The notes: generated by a model from the letters alone, not told the origin. A stretch of 64,000 bases of DNA from JAFAGX01 sp035622175 (GCA_035622175.1 DASPVV010000007.1:35222-99221), one strand, 5' to 3'; numbered from the stretch's first letter, positions 25,464-34,648 are shown. Numbers and translations: made by a program.

Positions 25464-26279
25464 CTAGTGCGCCTTTCGCTCTCCGCGGAAGGACCAGGTC
25501 ATCCCCCAGGAATAGAACGCGACGAGCAGCAGCACGTCGAGAGGCAGCCCGAAAACGATGTAAAGCGGTGGCAGGAACAACACGCTCTTTTCCAGAACCA
25601 GGGCCTCGACCAGCATCTGCAAGGGAAAGAAAAGCACCAGATAAGCCATGGCGAGCGTGGTCAGAAGTGCTTTTTTCCACAAGGCAACGGTAAAGATGTA
25701 GTAGGTGCAAGCGAATAGGAATGGGACGATGGAGATCAAGCACAATCCCGCGCTGGCAAGGCCCTCCATATAGCTGCCCGGCGTGTGGGGAAAACGGGAA
25801 GGCCAGAGAGCAAAGTAGAGCAATGCGCTGGCCTGGACCAGCAGGATGGCCCGGGCTAGGTAGGCCACCGGCATGATGCGATGGGGCAGGAAAAAAGTGA
25901 GGGCAAGTCCCACCAGCGTAACCCCACAAGTCGACGACCAGATCAAAGCATCGGGCAAGACCAGTTGGATTTCAAGATAGGGAACTTGCAAGCTGAAGGA
26001 TCGCACCTGATATTCGGCGATCGCCAGCTGAGCATGTGACGGCAGCTGTAACAGAGCCCACCCCAGCAGGCGGCCCCAGAAGCGGCAGACCGGTCCCAGC
26101 AGCTCAAGCCAGATAAAGGAGAAAGAGAAACACAGCCAGATCCCGCTGAACAGGTTCATGGGGCCAAGGTCAAACTGGGCCAAGGCGCGATGCATGGCAA
26201 TGACGCTGCCACGATGCCCGCGAGAGACCGCCGGATCGGCGGGCTTCCGCCGCACACGCAGCGCGACCGAATCGGGCAT
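25464..26279 (-). CDS. Integral membrane protein of the second polysaccharide operon
   Basis: 271 aa, with about seven hydrophobic helices (for example GIWLCFSFSFIWLELLGPVC, CGVTLVGLALTFFLP, ALLTTLAMAYLVLFFPLQML). I do not recognise the family. ATG 26279 comes one base after the YaiO stop, so translation is coupled; the longer frame to 26351 would overlap YaiO. Being the last gene of a synthase-dependent glycan operon, it may be an acyltransferase-like or export subunit, but I see no catalytic motif. Confidence 0.6.
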   Translation of the reverse strand: MPDSVALRVRRKPADPAVSRGHRGSVIAMHRALAQFDLGPMNLFSGIWLCFSFSFIWLELLGPVCRFWGRLLGWALLQLPSHAQLAIAEYQVRSFSLQVPYLEIQLVLPDALIWSSTCGVTLVGLALTFFLPHRIMPVAYLARAILLVQASALLYFALWPSRFPHTPGSYMEGLASAGLCLISIVPFLFACTYYIFTVALWKKALLTTLAMAYLVLFFPLQMLVEALVLEKSVLFLPPLYIVFGLPLDVLLLVAFYSWGMTWSFRGERKAH

Positions 26280-26280
26280 T

Positions 26281-27153
26281 TCAAAATTCCTTGAACAAAC
26301 CGAAGCTGGTTCCACCCCGCTGGTAGAACGGACTGTGATAGTAGTCTCCAACCAGGTTGAATCCCCAATTGGTGCCGATCCACTTGCGCCAGGTGAGAGT
26401 GAGGGTTTGGCTCTGAAATTGGGTGAGACTCACGCTGGGACCGATCAGCTGGTAAGCCACTTCCCCGAGTCCGGCACGCACCACGAGGTATTGGTGCTTG
26501 TTGTGTCCTAGGGTGAGGGCAACAAAACCCGCCGGAGCCAATACCCTTCCCGGATCACTGATATCGAAGTAGGCGCCGGTTTCGAAGATCCACGGCTTGG
26601 CAAAATAATACGTACTGCCCAGAAAGAAAACATGATCGCGGTGCACATCTTTGGCCGCGACGTACCCAAATCCAGCGCTGGTCACCCACTGCCTGCGGCG
26701 CAGCCATTTGCGATTGAGGAATCCATCGCTACGAAAGCGGGGGAGAAAAAAGCCGCCGGCACTCGATCCAACCGTCAACGAAGCATACCAATCGGCATTG
26801 AGGGTGTGGGTGTCGCCCACGGCGAAATACGCTCCCGTATCGCCGAACTCGTGCTGCGCATTGAGTTCGGCATTCCACACATCCTGGCCACGGGCGTACA
26901 CGGCTCGCGAATATCCGCTAGCCCAATAGCCAAAGCCATTGGTGAGCGTCATGTAGCTGCCCCCGGTTTCCAGGAAATTGCCCAGCAGTTTCACTTGTGT
27001 TTCCGAGGAAATGTTGGTCGGGATCGATCCCGAGGCGGCCGAGGTCGGGCTGGCCTGGGGACCACCGTCCTGAGCTCTTGCCGAACCCAAAGCCAAGCTC
27101 AAGATCAGCAAAAGCTTTCGGACTCGGTCGGATTTTCGATCGCGGTTTCTCAT
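26281..27153 (-). CDS. YaiO-family outer-membrane beta-barrel protein
   Basis: 290 aa. A signal peptide (LLLILSLALGSARAQ) precedes a 12-14 strand barrel with YaiO features: YARGQDVWNAELNAQHEFGD, SLTVGSSAGGFFLPRF, GGFGYVAAKD-type strands and an aromatic terminal residue (FGLFKEF). In this operon it is the natural candidate for the outer-membrane exit of the glycan. The start overlaps the deacetylase-like stop by 4 nt. Confidence 0.8.
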   Translation of the reverse strand: MRNRDRKSDRVRKLLLILSLALGSARAQDGGPQASPTSAASGSIPTNISSETQVKLLGNFLETGGSYMTLTNGFGYWASGYSRAVYARGQDVWNAELNAQHEFGDTGAYFAVGDTHTLNADWYASLTVGSSAGGFFLPRFRSDGFLNRKWLRRRQWVTSAGFGYVAAKDVHRDHVFFLGSTYYFAKPWIFETGAYFDISDPGRVLAPAGFVALTLGHNKHQYLVVRAGLGEVAYQLIGPSVSLTQFQSQTLTLTWRKWIGTNWGFNLVGDYYHSPFYQRGGTSFGLFKEF

Positions 27154-28994
27154 CGCACCAACTCGGCTTGCAGTTCAAGCTGCTTCCCGCTACCGGCGAC
27201 GACCCGCCATCCCCCCTCTTCGCGAACCACCGTAGCCGAACCGTGGACGACCTGGAGTTGTGAAAATTTCGCCGCGGGAAACCACCATGCCTGGTGCTCG
27301 AGATCTTGGGGATGCGCGGCGGTCAGCTTGAGGCTCCGGCCTTCAGGGGAGACTTCCCAGTCGACCTGCTTGCGCGCGTTCAGGAAGGTTGCCAGGGCGG
27401 CCATGGTGTACCAGCGGAATCTCCCCGCTTTTCGCAGGCGGCCGGTGGCTTCGAGCCAGCGAAAGACCACCTTCTTGTAGGGTAGGATCCCGGGAGGATG
27501 AAAGTAGACTAATCGCACCGTGCGGCGGTCCACGGCGAATTCCGCCACGGCTTTCAGCCAGTTGAGGATCTCCTGGCTGGAGTACCCTTCTGCCTTCATT
27601 TCCTCGAAGCTGGCCGCCCGATCGAGCTGGAGAATGGGAAAGGACCAAAGGTGCTGGCCTTCTCGCAGCCCATTCCGATAGCCCTGGGTCGGGCCCATCC
27701 CCATGTTGCCGGTATAGTAGTAGGCCAGAAATCCGTGCGACTCCAGCCACTCGGTGACCCATGGCGGTTGATTTCCACTGGGGGCGGAATACTCGACGAC
27801 CGGTTTGCCGGTGACCTGTTCGAGAGCGGTCTTATTCCAAAGCAGGAGCGGTTCGAGATCCTTTGGGTTGCCGCTGTCCACGTGACTGGAGAAATAATCG
27901 TGCAGCCAGCCCCCATGGCTTCCCACCTGGCTACCCTGCTGGGCAAACTGACGAATCAGCTCTTGGCTCAAGCGGTTGTGCTCGATATCAAACCCGCGAT
28001 GATCCCCGAATGCGGTGTCATCGGGGCCGGCGGTGGCATGAATCGAATAGGGCCCTTGCTCCTGTAACGGCCTCCAGGATCTCAGATCGACGAGCGGACC
28101 AATCGCAGCATTGGAATCGATGTGCCAGTTCAAGACCAGCCCTCCGATGCCGTCGGGTACCGGCATGAGATAGGGCAGCGCCAGCATGTGCTCGGCAAAA
28201 TACTTGAGAAAGACGTGCAGCATGAGGCCATCGGTGTTGCCTTTGAGATAGGCGAGAGGAAGGTTGACGAACAACACCGTGCCTTTCTCATAGGCATGCT
28301 CGCCGGCGACAATGCCGGCATCGGAGCGGAGAAGAACCTTTCCCGAGTAGTTTCCCGAGGTCACGAAGCTGGGATACTTGAGGTCCCCATAGTTGTAGCT
28401 GCGAAGCCGAACCTCCGGAACTCCTCCCCCCGAGGAAGCCTGGGGCTTCGCCATGCTTCGATCGTCGATGGGATAGTACTTTCCTGGCGGGATGTCCAGC
28501 TCCCGCACCGCGGCGGTGTCGCCGCCCACGCCACTCCATTGAATCGTCTTCTCCCGGAGTGCGTCATAGAGACAGTAATTAACGCCGGCCAAGTCCGATA
28601 AGCGGGAGCGACCGAGAGCGTAGCGGCCTTCGAGGGAAAGCGCTGCGGCGTCGTAGACCAGCATCAGCTTCCCGCCCCCCGCCACGAACTGATGGATGGC
28701 GGCGACGAAGGCATCGCTGGTTTTTTGATGGATGGCATCGGGAAGAATGACTCCTGCCGCGGCGGTCCGGGCGAAGACGGGGCGGACGAATTCCGAGTCG
28801 TGCATGGCCACCAGATGGAGCCCTTCTTCGCTGGCCGCATCGCTCCATAGCTCCACGTTCGGCCCGGTCAAGCTCACATCGTCCGGGACCAGCAGGAGCA
28901 GCCGGTCCACCGTCAGGCTGGCACCCCCTGCCCCATGCCCGTACGAAACGATGGCCGCCAGCAGTAAGGCCGCTCTGCTCAACCCGCCTCTCAT
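27150..28994 (-). CDS. Periplasmic polysaccharide deacetylase-like protein
   Basis: 614 aa. ATG 28994 overlaps the upstream stop (ATGA) and opens a signal peptide (RAALLLAAIVSYGHGAGG). The first half is a glutamine-amidotransferase-like or ThuA-like domain (GVILPDAIHQKTSDAF, VAGGGKLMLVYDAA). The second half is NodB-like but degenerate: LVLNWHIDSNA in place of TFDDG, GSHGGWLHDYF supplying two His, and SAPSGNQPP. The tail is a beta domain. In position it matches PgaB of poly-GlcNAc operons. The metal-binding Asp/His may survive, so deacetylase activity is possible but unproven. Confidence 0.7.
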   Translation of the reverse strand: MRGGLSRAALLLAAIVSYGHGAGGASLTVDRLLLLVPDDVSLTGPNVELWSDAASEEGLHLVAMHDSEFVRPVFARTAAAGVILPDAIHQKTSDAFVAAIHQFVAGGGKLMLVYDAAALSLEGRYALGRSRLSDLAGVNYCLYDALREKTIQWSGVGGDTAAVRELDIPPGKYYPIDDRSMAKPQASSGGGVPEVRLRSYNYGDLKYPSFVTSGNYSGKVLLRSDAGIVAGEHAYEKGTVLFVNLPLAYLKGNTDGLMLHVFLKYFAEHMLALPYLMPVPDGIGGLVLNWHIDSNAAIGPLVDLRSWRPLQEQGPYSIHATAGPDDTAFGDHRGFDIEHNRLSQELIRQFAQQGSQVGSHGGWLHDYFSSHVDSGNPKDLEPLLLWNKTALEQVTGKPVVEYSAPSGNQPPWVTEWLESHGFLAYYYTGNMGMGPTQGYRNGLREGQHLWSFPILQLDRAASFEEMKAEGYSSQEILNWLKAVAEFAVDRRTVRLVYFHPPGILPYKKVVFRWLEATGRLRKAGRFRWYTMAALATFLNARKQVDWEVSPEGRSLKLTAAHPQDLEHQAWWFPAAKFSQLQVVHGSATVVREEGGWRVVAGSGKQLELQAELVR

Positions 28995-30058
28995 GACTTC
29001 GCCACCGCCTGCCCATGCTCGCGGGCCCAGAGCGAGCCACAGATCCGAACCCCCTCGGCGACCTCGATCTTGGGAGCGCTTACCGTGGTCAGATGTTCGG
29101 CTTCGCCCACCTGGGTGCCGGTCGAGATGAAGATCTGGCGCTCTGCGATCGCCGGCCCGTCGATCCTGCAATTTGGGCCTATGACGAGGTTCCTCGCGCT
29201 GACCAAACTTCCCTTCACCCAGACTCCGGCCTCGACCACCGCATCCTTCCAGCTTTTCACATTTCCATAAACGCGCGCCCCGGACCTGATATGCAATCGG
29301 CCCCGCACGACCAAGCTTCGGCCGAAGGGGCCGGGGGGGATTTCGAAATTGCCGTCGTGTAAAACACGCGCTCCCTCGTCCCCGGCGGCGAGCGACTGCG
29401 AATCTACCGGCGAAGGATGATCGAGCCGCGGCGCCTGCCCGATTTCGATGGACGGAGCATGCAGGCGTGAGAAGCGACACCCCGTACCCAGGCGGATGGC
29501 GCCTTCAGCGGAGACTCGGCCGTAGAGTCTGCAATCCGTACCGGCATGGAAATCGCCCACCGCATGCACCCAGCGCAGTACGCTGCTTCGGTCGCCCAGA
29601 CGAAGGTCGCGCTCACCCAGGATCGCCCGGTAGGTGTTGTCCGTGCCTCCAAGGAGTCGCCCGCGCACGTACATGTCTTTGGAGAAGGCTGTGTTGGGTG
29701 GCACGACCAGATCCCCGCTAGCCGCGATTAAGACCTGGAAGTCTTGCTCCTTCGAAGAAACCGGCAGGCGTAGCGCCTCACCACGGCATCCGAGCACCAC
29801 ATAGTCCGTGCCATCCATCATCGTTCCCGCGACCATCCGGCCGGACCGGCCGCACTCCTTGAGCAGCGGCGCGAGCGATTGGATGTAGCCGCGAAAACTG
29901 TCGGCAAAATAACGGATCTCTCCCGTATGCTGCTGAACCACGCTGAGCGCCGCCGCATCGCTCTTACGGTGTAGTTCCCACAAGCTCGGTATCAGCGGCA
30001 CCACAAACAGTGCGCTCGTGACCAGAACCAGGACGGCGGTGCCGAGGTAGGGGTTCAC
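28991..30058 (-). CDS. Membrane-anchored beta-helix (bactofilin/polymer-forming-like) protein
   Basis: 355 aa. It starts at GTG 30058, overlapping the synthase stop by 4 nt (GTGA). One N-terminal membrane helix (LGTAVLVLVTSALFVVPLI) is followed by short hexapeptide-like repeats rich in Gly and Val (DLVVPPNTAFSKDMYVRGRL, SLVVRGRLHIRSGARVYGNV, NLVIGPNCRIDGPAIAERQI) that predict a left- or right-handed beta-helix. Such repeats occur in bactofilins and in LbH acyltransferases; no acyltransferase catalytic His is evident, so a scaffold is more likely. Not part of known Pga or cellulose operons as far as I know. Confidence 0.6.
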   Translation of the reverse strand: MNPYLGTAVLVLVTSALFVVPLIPSLWELHRKSDAAALSVVQQHTGEIRYFADSFRGYIQSLAPLLKECGRSGRMVAGTMMDGTDYVVLGCRGEALRLPVSSKEQDFQVLIAASGDLVVPPNTAFSKDMYVRGRLLGGTDNTYRAILGERDLRLGDRSSVLRWVHAVGDFHAGTDCRLYGRVSAEGAIRLGTGCRFSRLHAPSIEIGQAPRLDHPSPVDSQSLAAGDEGARVLHDGNFEIPPGPFGRSLVVRGRLHIRSGARVYGNVKSWKDAVVEAGVWVKGSLVSARNLVIGPNCRIDGPAIAERQIFISTGTQVGEAEHLTTVSAPKIEVAEGVRICGSLWAREHGQAVAKS

Positions 30059-31299
30059 CAGGTCACCTTGCGAAAGCGCTCCGTCTTGTCCCAGCGGAAT
30101 TCCGCTCCTGTCACAGCGTCTTTCAGTTGGGCCAGGGCAGCGTGCGAAACGGCGAGGATACTGACCGTAAATCCGAGCACCAGAAAGGGAAGCAGACAGA
30201 TGCGTTGGCGGTTCCCGTCGAGCTTGACGGCCGCGGCAATCTCGAAGAATGCGGCGAGGTTCCCGATGGCGGCGTATGCGGTCAGGGAAAGCAGGGCCAC
30301 GATCCCGTGCAGAGGGGCAATGCCCTGGTAGAAGACGGCGAGCGCCAGAATCCAACCGAGCACGGTAACCGGAGCCATTATGTAGACGCCGAGCAGCAAG
30401 GCGCCATCGATTCGTTCGCGCAAAGTCGCGCGGTGTCGGCCGAAGAGCAGGCGCAGGCCATAGGTCACCATGGCCTGGTTATGGCCCTTGGCCCAGCGCA
30501 TGATCTGCTTGCGCCGAACCTGCCAGGTCTCAGGAACTTCTTCGTAGCACTCGGAGCGATTCTGATAGACCATCTTCCATCCGCAGAGCAGCAGGCGGTA
30601 GGTGAGATCCGTGTCCTCGGTCAGAGTGTTGTCATTCCATCCGCCGATCTCGCGCAGAGCACTGCGCCGCACCCCTGCCACCGTGCCCCCGTGCTGGGGC
30701 ACGAGACGGAGATTCATACGGGCCTGCTGATCCACCTGATAACCGCCCGCCCGCTCCAGATCCAAGAGGCGGGTTAATAGATTGGCGCCGACATTGAGGG
30801 GCACGACCCGCCCCATGACTCCGCCCACTTCCGGGTCGAAGAACGGCGCCGAGAGCTGGCGAATCAGCCCTGCCCCCGGAATGTAATCGGCATCAAAAAT
30901 CAAAATGATCTCGGTCTCCACCAGCTCCATCGCGTCTTTGAGGGCGGCCGCCTTTCCCCCTTTTCCGCCGGTGCGGTGAAAGGGTCGAATTCGCCCGGGG
31001 AACTGCTTGACAAATTCATCGATAATTGCGCGCGTGCGGTCGGTCGAGCGGTCATTGACCGGCACGACCAACATTTTGTGGGCGGGATATTTGACCGTCA
31101 TCAGTGCCGAGAGAATGTTCGCGATTACCTTCTCTTCGTTGTGTGCAGCCACCAGCACGGTTACCGGCGGCCAGTCGGCAGCATCGATGTCAATATAAGG
31201 ATGTCGTTGAAACCCAAACAGTCGATTCAGCGTGAACCAGTAATGCCGCAGGGTGTAGATGCAGATCAAGGCCACGATGGAGTAGAGAAGATAAATCAT
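30055..31299 (-). CDS. Family 2 glycosyltransferase, PgaC/BcsA-like processive synthase
   Basis: 414 aa inner-membrane synthase. One N-terminal and three or four C-terminal membrane helices flank a GT-A domain. All processive motifs are present: VNDRSTD (Asp83), FDADY (Asp136, Asp138), LTEDTDL (Glu228, Asp229) and QIMRW (265-269). Closest in layout to PgaC/IcaA N-acetylglucosaminyltransferases. The WecB-like gene 34 nt upstream would make UDP-ManNAc, so the polymer may contain N-acetylmannosamine, GlcNAc or both. Confidence 0.88.
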   Translation of the reverse strand: MIYLLYSIVALICIYTLRHYWFTLNRLFGFQRHPYIDIDAADWPPVTVLVAAHNEEKVIANILSALMTVKYPAHKMLVVPVNDRSTDRTRAIIDEFVKQFPGRIRPFHRTGGKGGKAAALKDAMELVETEIILIFDADYIPGAGLIRQLSAPFFDPEVGGVMGRVVPLNVGANLLTRLLDLERAGGYQVDQQARMNLRLVPQHGGTVAGVRRSALREIGGWNDNTLTEDTDLTYRLLLCGWKMVYQNRSECYEEVPETWQVRRKQIMRWAKGHNQAMVTYGLRLLFGRHRATLRERIDGALLLGVYIMAPVTVLGWILALAVFYQGIAPLHGIVALLSLTAYAAIGNLAAFFEIAAAVKLDGNRQRICLLPFLVLGFTVSILAVSHAALAQLKDAVTGAEFRWDKTERFRKVTW

Positions 31300-31333
31300 C
31301 GCGTACCCTCACACCACGGCACGTTCCCTCCCC

Positions 31334-32569
31334 TCACGACTTCCCCGCGGTGGCTTTTGCGGAGGCCTCGATAAAATCGTCCTTGCGGCGCCGGGGGAGC
31401 GGCCTTGGGGGCAGCTTGAATTCCTGGTCAGGTTCGAGCAGCGGAGTCTTCTTCTGGTACCAGCGCGCGATTGCCTCGACGATTCTCTTGGAGCCATGGC
31501 CGTCCCCGTAGGGATTTTCCCCTTCGGACATATCCCGATACTCATCCTGATCATTGAGCAGACGTTCGGCCTCGCTCACGATGTCGTCGCGAGATGTGCC
31601 AACGATCTTCGCCATGCCAAACTGAGAAGCCTCCGGCCGTTCCGTGACTTTGCGCATCACGAGCACGGGTTTGCGGAACGTGGGCGCCTCTTCCTGCACA
31701 CCTCCGGAATCGGTGAGCACTAGGAACGAGCGCTGCAGAAGACTAACGAAGGTCAGGTAATCTAGCGGCTCAGTGAGATGAACCCGCTCCGTGCCCGCCA
31801 ACAAAGAGGTCACCGTACTGCGCACGTTGGGATTCATATGGACGGGATAAATGACGCGAATGTCGCGGTGCCGCTCGACCAAGTCTTTGATCGCCAGGCA
31901 CATGCTCTCCTGCGCGGCACCCCAGGATTCGCGGCGGTGCGAAGTAACGAGAACCAGCCGACACTGATCGCTGGGGATTCCGGCGAGGGGAGTGTTTTGC
32001 CAGGAGCGCGGCAGATTGGCCAGCGCCCGCAGGGTGTCGACTACCGTATTGCCGGTGACCACGATTTTCTGGGCGAGCACTCCTTCCGCGAGCAAGTTGT
32101 CGCGCGCGAGGGCGGTAGGGGCGAAGTGAATCTCGGTCATGACGGCGACCAGTCGGCGATTCACTTCTTCCGGGAAGGGATTGTAAATATCCCGGCTGCG
32201 CAACCCTGCCTCGACGTGGGCCACCGGGATCTGCAGGTAGTAGGCAGCCAAGGCTGAAGCAAATGCCGTCGTAGTATCGCCTTGCACCAGCATCAGGTGC
32301 GGCTCGGAACGGCGGCAGGCATTCTCGACCGTGTCGAGCACACGACCGGTAAGCGAAGACAACGGCTGGTTGGGACGCATCACATCCAGGTCGAAGTCAG
32401 GTTTGATCTTGAAGAGTTGCAGGGCCTGGTCGAGCATCGTACGATGCTGACCGGTGTGCACCACTAACACCTCGAACTCTTCCGCGCGTCGGCGCAATTC
32501 CTGAATCACCAGGGCAAGTTTGATCGCTTCTGGCCGGGTGCCAAGGATCGCGATGATGCGACACTTCAT
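31334..32569 (-). CDS. wecB: UDP-N-acetylglucosamine 2-epimerase (non-hydrolysing)
   Basis: 411 aa, interconverting UDP-GlcNAc and UDP-ManNAc in the cytoplasm. Full-length and canonical: IAILGTRPEAIKLA at the N-terminus, VHTGQHRTMLD, VQGDTTTAFASALAAYY, HVEAGLRS, EVNRR, PVHMNPNVR and LTDSGGVQEEAP. The C-terminus is extended by about 30 basic residues. It is the first gene of the second polysaccharide operon and supplies its sugar nucleotide. Confidence 0.93.
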   Translation of the reverse strand: MKCRIIAILGTRPEAIKLALVIQELRRRAEEFEVLVVHTGQHRTMLDQALQLFKIKPDFDLDVMRPNQPLSSLTGRVLDTVENACRRSEPHLMLVQGDTTTAFASALAAYYLQIPVAHVEAGLRSRDIYNPFPEEVNRRLVAVMTEIHFAPTALARDNLLAEGVLAQKIVVTGNTVVDTLRALANLPRSWQNTPLAGIPSDQCRLVLVTSHRRESWGAAQESMCLAIKDLVERHRDIRVIYPVHMNPNVRSTVTSLLAGTERVHLTEPLDYLTFVSLLQRSFLVLTDSGGVQEEAPTFRKPVLVMRKVTERPEASQFGMAKIVGTSRDDIVSEAERLLNDQDEYRDMSEGENPYGDGHGSKRIVEAIARWYQKKTPLLEPDQEFKLPPRPLPRRRKDDFIEASAKATAGKS

Positions 32570-32904
32570 GGACCTTATACCCGCGCTTTCGAGCCTTCGT
32601 CAGGACGGTATCGATAAATCGGCTGCCTGGCGGCTAGGGTGTGCACAGACAACTACTTAGGACTAGGGCTATCTTTTGGATTGTGGTCCGAGGGTCACTC
32701 TCCGTAAAGATTACCGACGTTACTTCCCAGCTCGCCGCCCCCTTGGCTTCAGCTTGCTAGCTCGAGCCTAGCTGAGCCGGTGATATCCGGCCGACGCCTT
32801 CGATCTCTCCCCTACGTCCATCGCGGGCCAGCTCGCTCCCCTCGTCGAGTCCTGTAAGTATATTTATTTATAGTAAGTTACGAGGTTACCAATGGGCCAT
32901 CGAA
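32570..32904. other. Divergent intergenic region
   Basis: 335 bp between wecB and the small winged-helix-like gene. An AT-rich tract (TATATTTATTTATAG, near 32858) just before the plus-strand gene is the most promoter-like part. No ORF of note. Confidence 0.4.
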
Positions 32905-33198
32905 ATGGCACGCCGTAGCTATTCCATAGAAATTCGCCCGCACCTTAAGATAGGCATGTTCGATCACACGGGTCAGTTTATGTACCAGAAAAGAGTCCAA
33001 GACGAACTACTCGTAACTCTCACGCACTCCTACGAAGAGGATCCCGGCCAGTTCGTGACCATGCCTAAGCCAGTCTTAGACTCCTCGCTGGCCCGCCTGG
33101 CCATGGCGGAGCTCCGAAACGAAGGCTATCTCGAGGAGCAAGTCCGGGGAGTTGTTCGACTCACGCCTCGGGGCTACGCAAAGCTTAGAAGGAATTAA
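32905..33198 (+). CDS. Small winged-helix-like hypothetical protein
   Basis: 97 aa, soluble. The C-terminal half reads like a winged helix ending in a wing (LARLAMAELRNEGYLEEQVR, then VVRLTPRGYAKLRR); the N-terminal half has beta strands (SIEIRPHLKIGMFDHTGQF). I do not recognise a named family. Divergent from wecB. It could be a small DNA-binding protein; the evidence is only the fold pattern. Confidence 0.5.
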   Translation: MARRSYSIEIRPHLKIGMFDHTGQFMYQKRVQDELLVTLTHSYEEDPGQFVTMPKPVLDSSLARLAMAELRNEGYLEEQVRGVVRLTPRGYAKLRRN

Positions 33199-33362
33199 GG
33201 GCGCCGAACGCTCTCGCCGTTTTTACCCGCGATCATCCGATACCTTCATCGTCCATCAGCGCGGACAGGCTGCATATCCCTTTTGTCTTGGCTCCCATCC
33301 TTGCGCTGGCGATGCCGGCGGAAAGACCTGGACCCGCAGGAATCCGGGGGCTCGTCTTCCTC

Positions 33363-34001
33363 TTAGGCCAGCAGCGAGCGATCCATCGCGTAGCTCACCA
33401 GTTCGGCACGATTGCGAATATGGAGCTTTCGATAAATCCGAGCACGGTAAGTTTCCACCGTTCTTAGGGTAAGGTTCAGGTGGGACGCTGTCTGTAAATT
33501 GGTGTAACCCCGGGCGAGATCACCGAGAACTTCGATTTCGCGCTGACTGAGCGATGGCCGCTTTGGGGGCGATTTAGGATCGGAGTGGTCGGTGGCCAGG
33601 GCACTGCTGAGCCTGGGGTCGATGAACCTCCGTCCGGCGGCAGTCACGCGGACAGCCGCAATGAGCACAGAGGAAGGAGAGTGTTTGACCACGTACCCGC
33701 GAGCACCCGCCACCAGCATCGACCTTGCATAGCAGAGATCCTGGTTGCTGGTTAAAACGACGGCTCGCGCGTCCGGGGAACCTTCGACAATATGACTGAC
33801 GGCCACGAGACCGCCTGAGCTACCCTCCACAGGAACGTCCAGCAATACTACATCCGGCTTCAGCTCACGGAACTTCTGCGGAGCCTCGGCTAGGCATTCT
33901 GCCTGGCCAACCAAGCAAACTTCCCGCGCTGGCCCGAGCAAAAGACAGATCCCCTCGCGGACCATGGTGTAGTTCGAGGCCAGCAACAAGCGAATGGACA
34001 T
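33363..34001 (-). CDS. NarL/LuxR-type response regulator with atypical receiver
   Basis: 212 aa from ATG 34001. The receiver keeps Asp55 (LLDVP) and Lys106 (VVKHS), but the acidic pair that binds Mg2+ is replaced by Ser9-Asn10 (LLLASNYTMVREG against the usual ADDH). The C-terminal LuxR helix-turn-helix is standard: LSQREIEVLGDLARGYTNLQ, TLRTVETYRARIYRKL. With no acidic pair, phosphorylation is unlikely, so it may act constitutively or bind a ligand. No histidine kinase is adjacent. Confidence 0.85.
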   Translation of the reverse strand: MSIRLLLASNYTMVREGICLLLGPAREVCLVGQAECLAEAPQKFRELKPDVVLLDVPVEGSSGGLVAVSHIVEGSPDARAVVLTSNQDLCYARSMLVAGARGYVVKHSPSSVLIAAVRVTAAGRRFIDPRLSSALATDHSDPKSPPKRPSLSQREIEVLGDLARGYTNLQTASHLNLTLRTVETYRARIYRKLHIRNRAELVSYAMDRSLLA

Positions 34002-34120
34002 AAAGAAAATGAAGTCTCCCCGATAGGGCTCCAACCGCTGCATCATCTCTAGAACCGGAACCCGATCCACGGCCTAAGCCCAGTCGGGTCGCCCAAGCAG
34101 CGTGGCGAGAGGCTCAGGCG

Positions 34121-34543
34121 TCACTGGCAGGTCGTGCAGCTGGCCGGCACTTCTACACGCGCGGCGCGAATCGTGCGCACTTGGACCATGGGCGGTCCGG
34201 GTACTTCCCTTCCGGTCGTTGAATTCATCCAAAGTTCACGCAGATGATAGTGTCCGTTCTCTTCGGCAAAAACAAGACGCGCCGAACGAGAATGGGATGC
34301 CGCGCGAATCGGCTCTGCTGTAATGCTGACCGACTCGCGACCGTTGCGGGCGCGCAGGTAGATGTTTCGATCTTGCCCGAGCGTGATCAGGTACTTTCCA
34401 GAGGGGAACATGACCTGCTTGACCATAAAGTCAAAGGGAACCTCCGCCGTGAGCCGTTCGAGAGCCGGTCCGGCCTCTGCGCCGAGTGGCGCCATCAGCA
34501 GTAGGGCCAGGATAGCGCATGAGACGGAACCCACTGATTTCAT
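34121..34543 (-). CDS. Secreted PFDF-family protein, paralogue 1
   Basis: 140 aa. ATG 34543 is preceded by AGAGGAG and gives a signal peptide (SCAILALLLMAPLGAEA). The mature protein has the pattern AEVPFDFMVKQVMFPSGKYLI, then beta strands and a C-terminal CTTC. The same PFDF-x-V-K, P-x-G-x-Y pattern occurs in the next gene and is common in many copies in Acidobacteria, where function is unknown. The terminal CxxC is absent from the paralogue. Confidence 0.7.
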   Translation of the reverse strand: MKSVGSVSCAILALLLMAPLGAEAGPALERLTAEVPFDFMVKQVMFPSGKYLITLGQDRNIYLRARNGRESVSITAEPIRAASHSRSARLVFAEENGHYHLRELWMNSTTGREVPGPPMVQVRTIRAARVEVPASCTTCQ

Positions 34544-34589
34544 TCTAGATCTCCTCTGTTTTACCACTCTGATGGCGGCCCACGACGTC

Positions 34590-34640
34590 AAACGACAAAA
34601 GGACCCGCCGTTTAGAGCAGGCCCTCGGGTTTTGTCGTTT
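34590..34640 (-). terminator. Long hairpin between the two PFDF paralogues
   Basis: AAACGACAAAA (34590-34600) and TTTTGTCGTTT (34630-34640) are perfect 11-bp arms. Inside them CCCG pairs with CGGG past a 2-nt bulge. On the minus strand this reads A-run, GC stem, loop, GC stem, T-run, the layout of a terminator for the upstream paralogue. The symmetric arms mean it could terminate in both directions. Confidence 0.55.
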
Positions 34641-34648
34641 GGGCTGGA

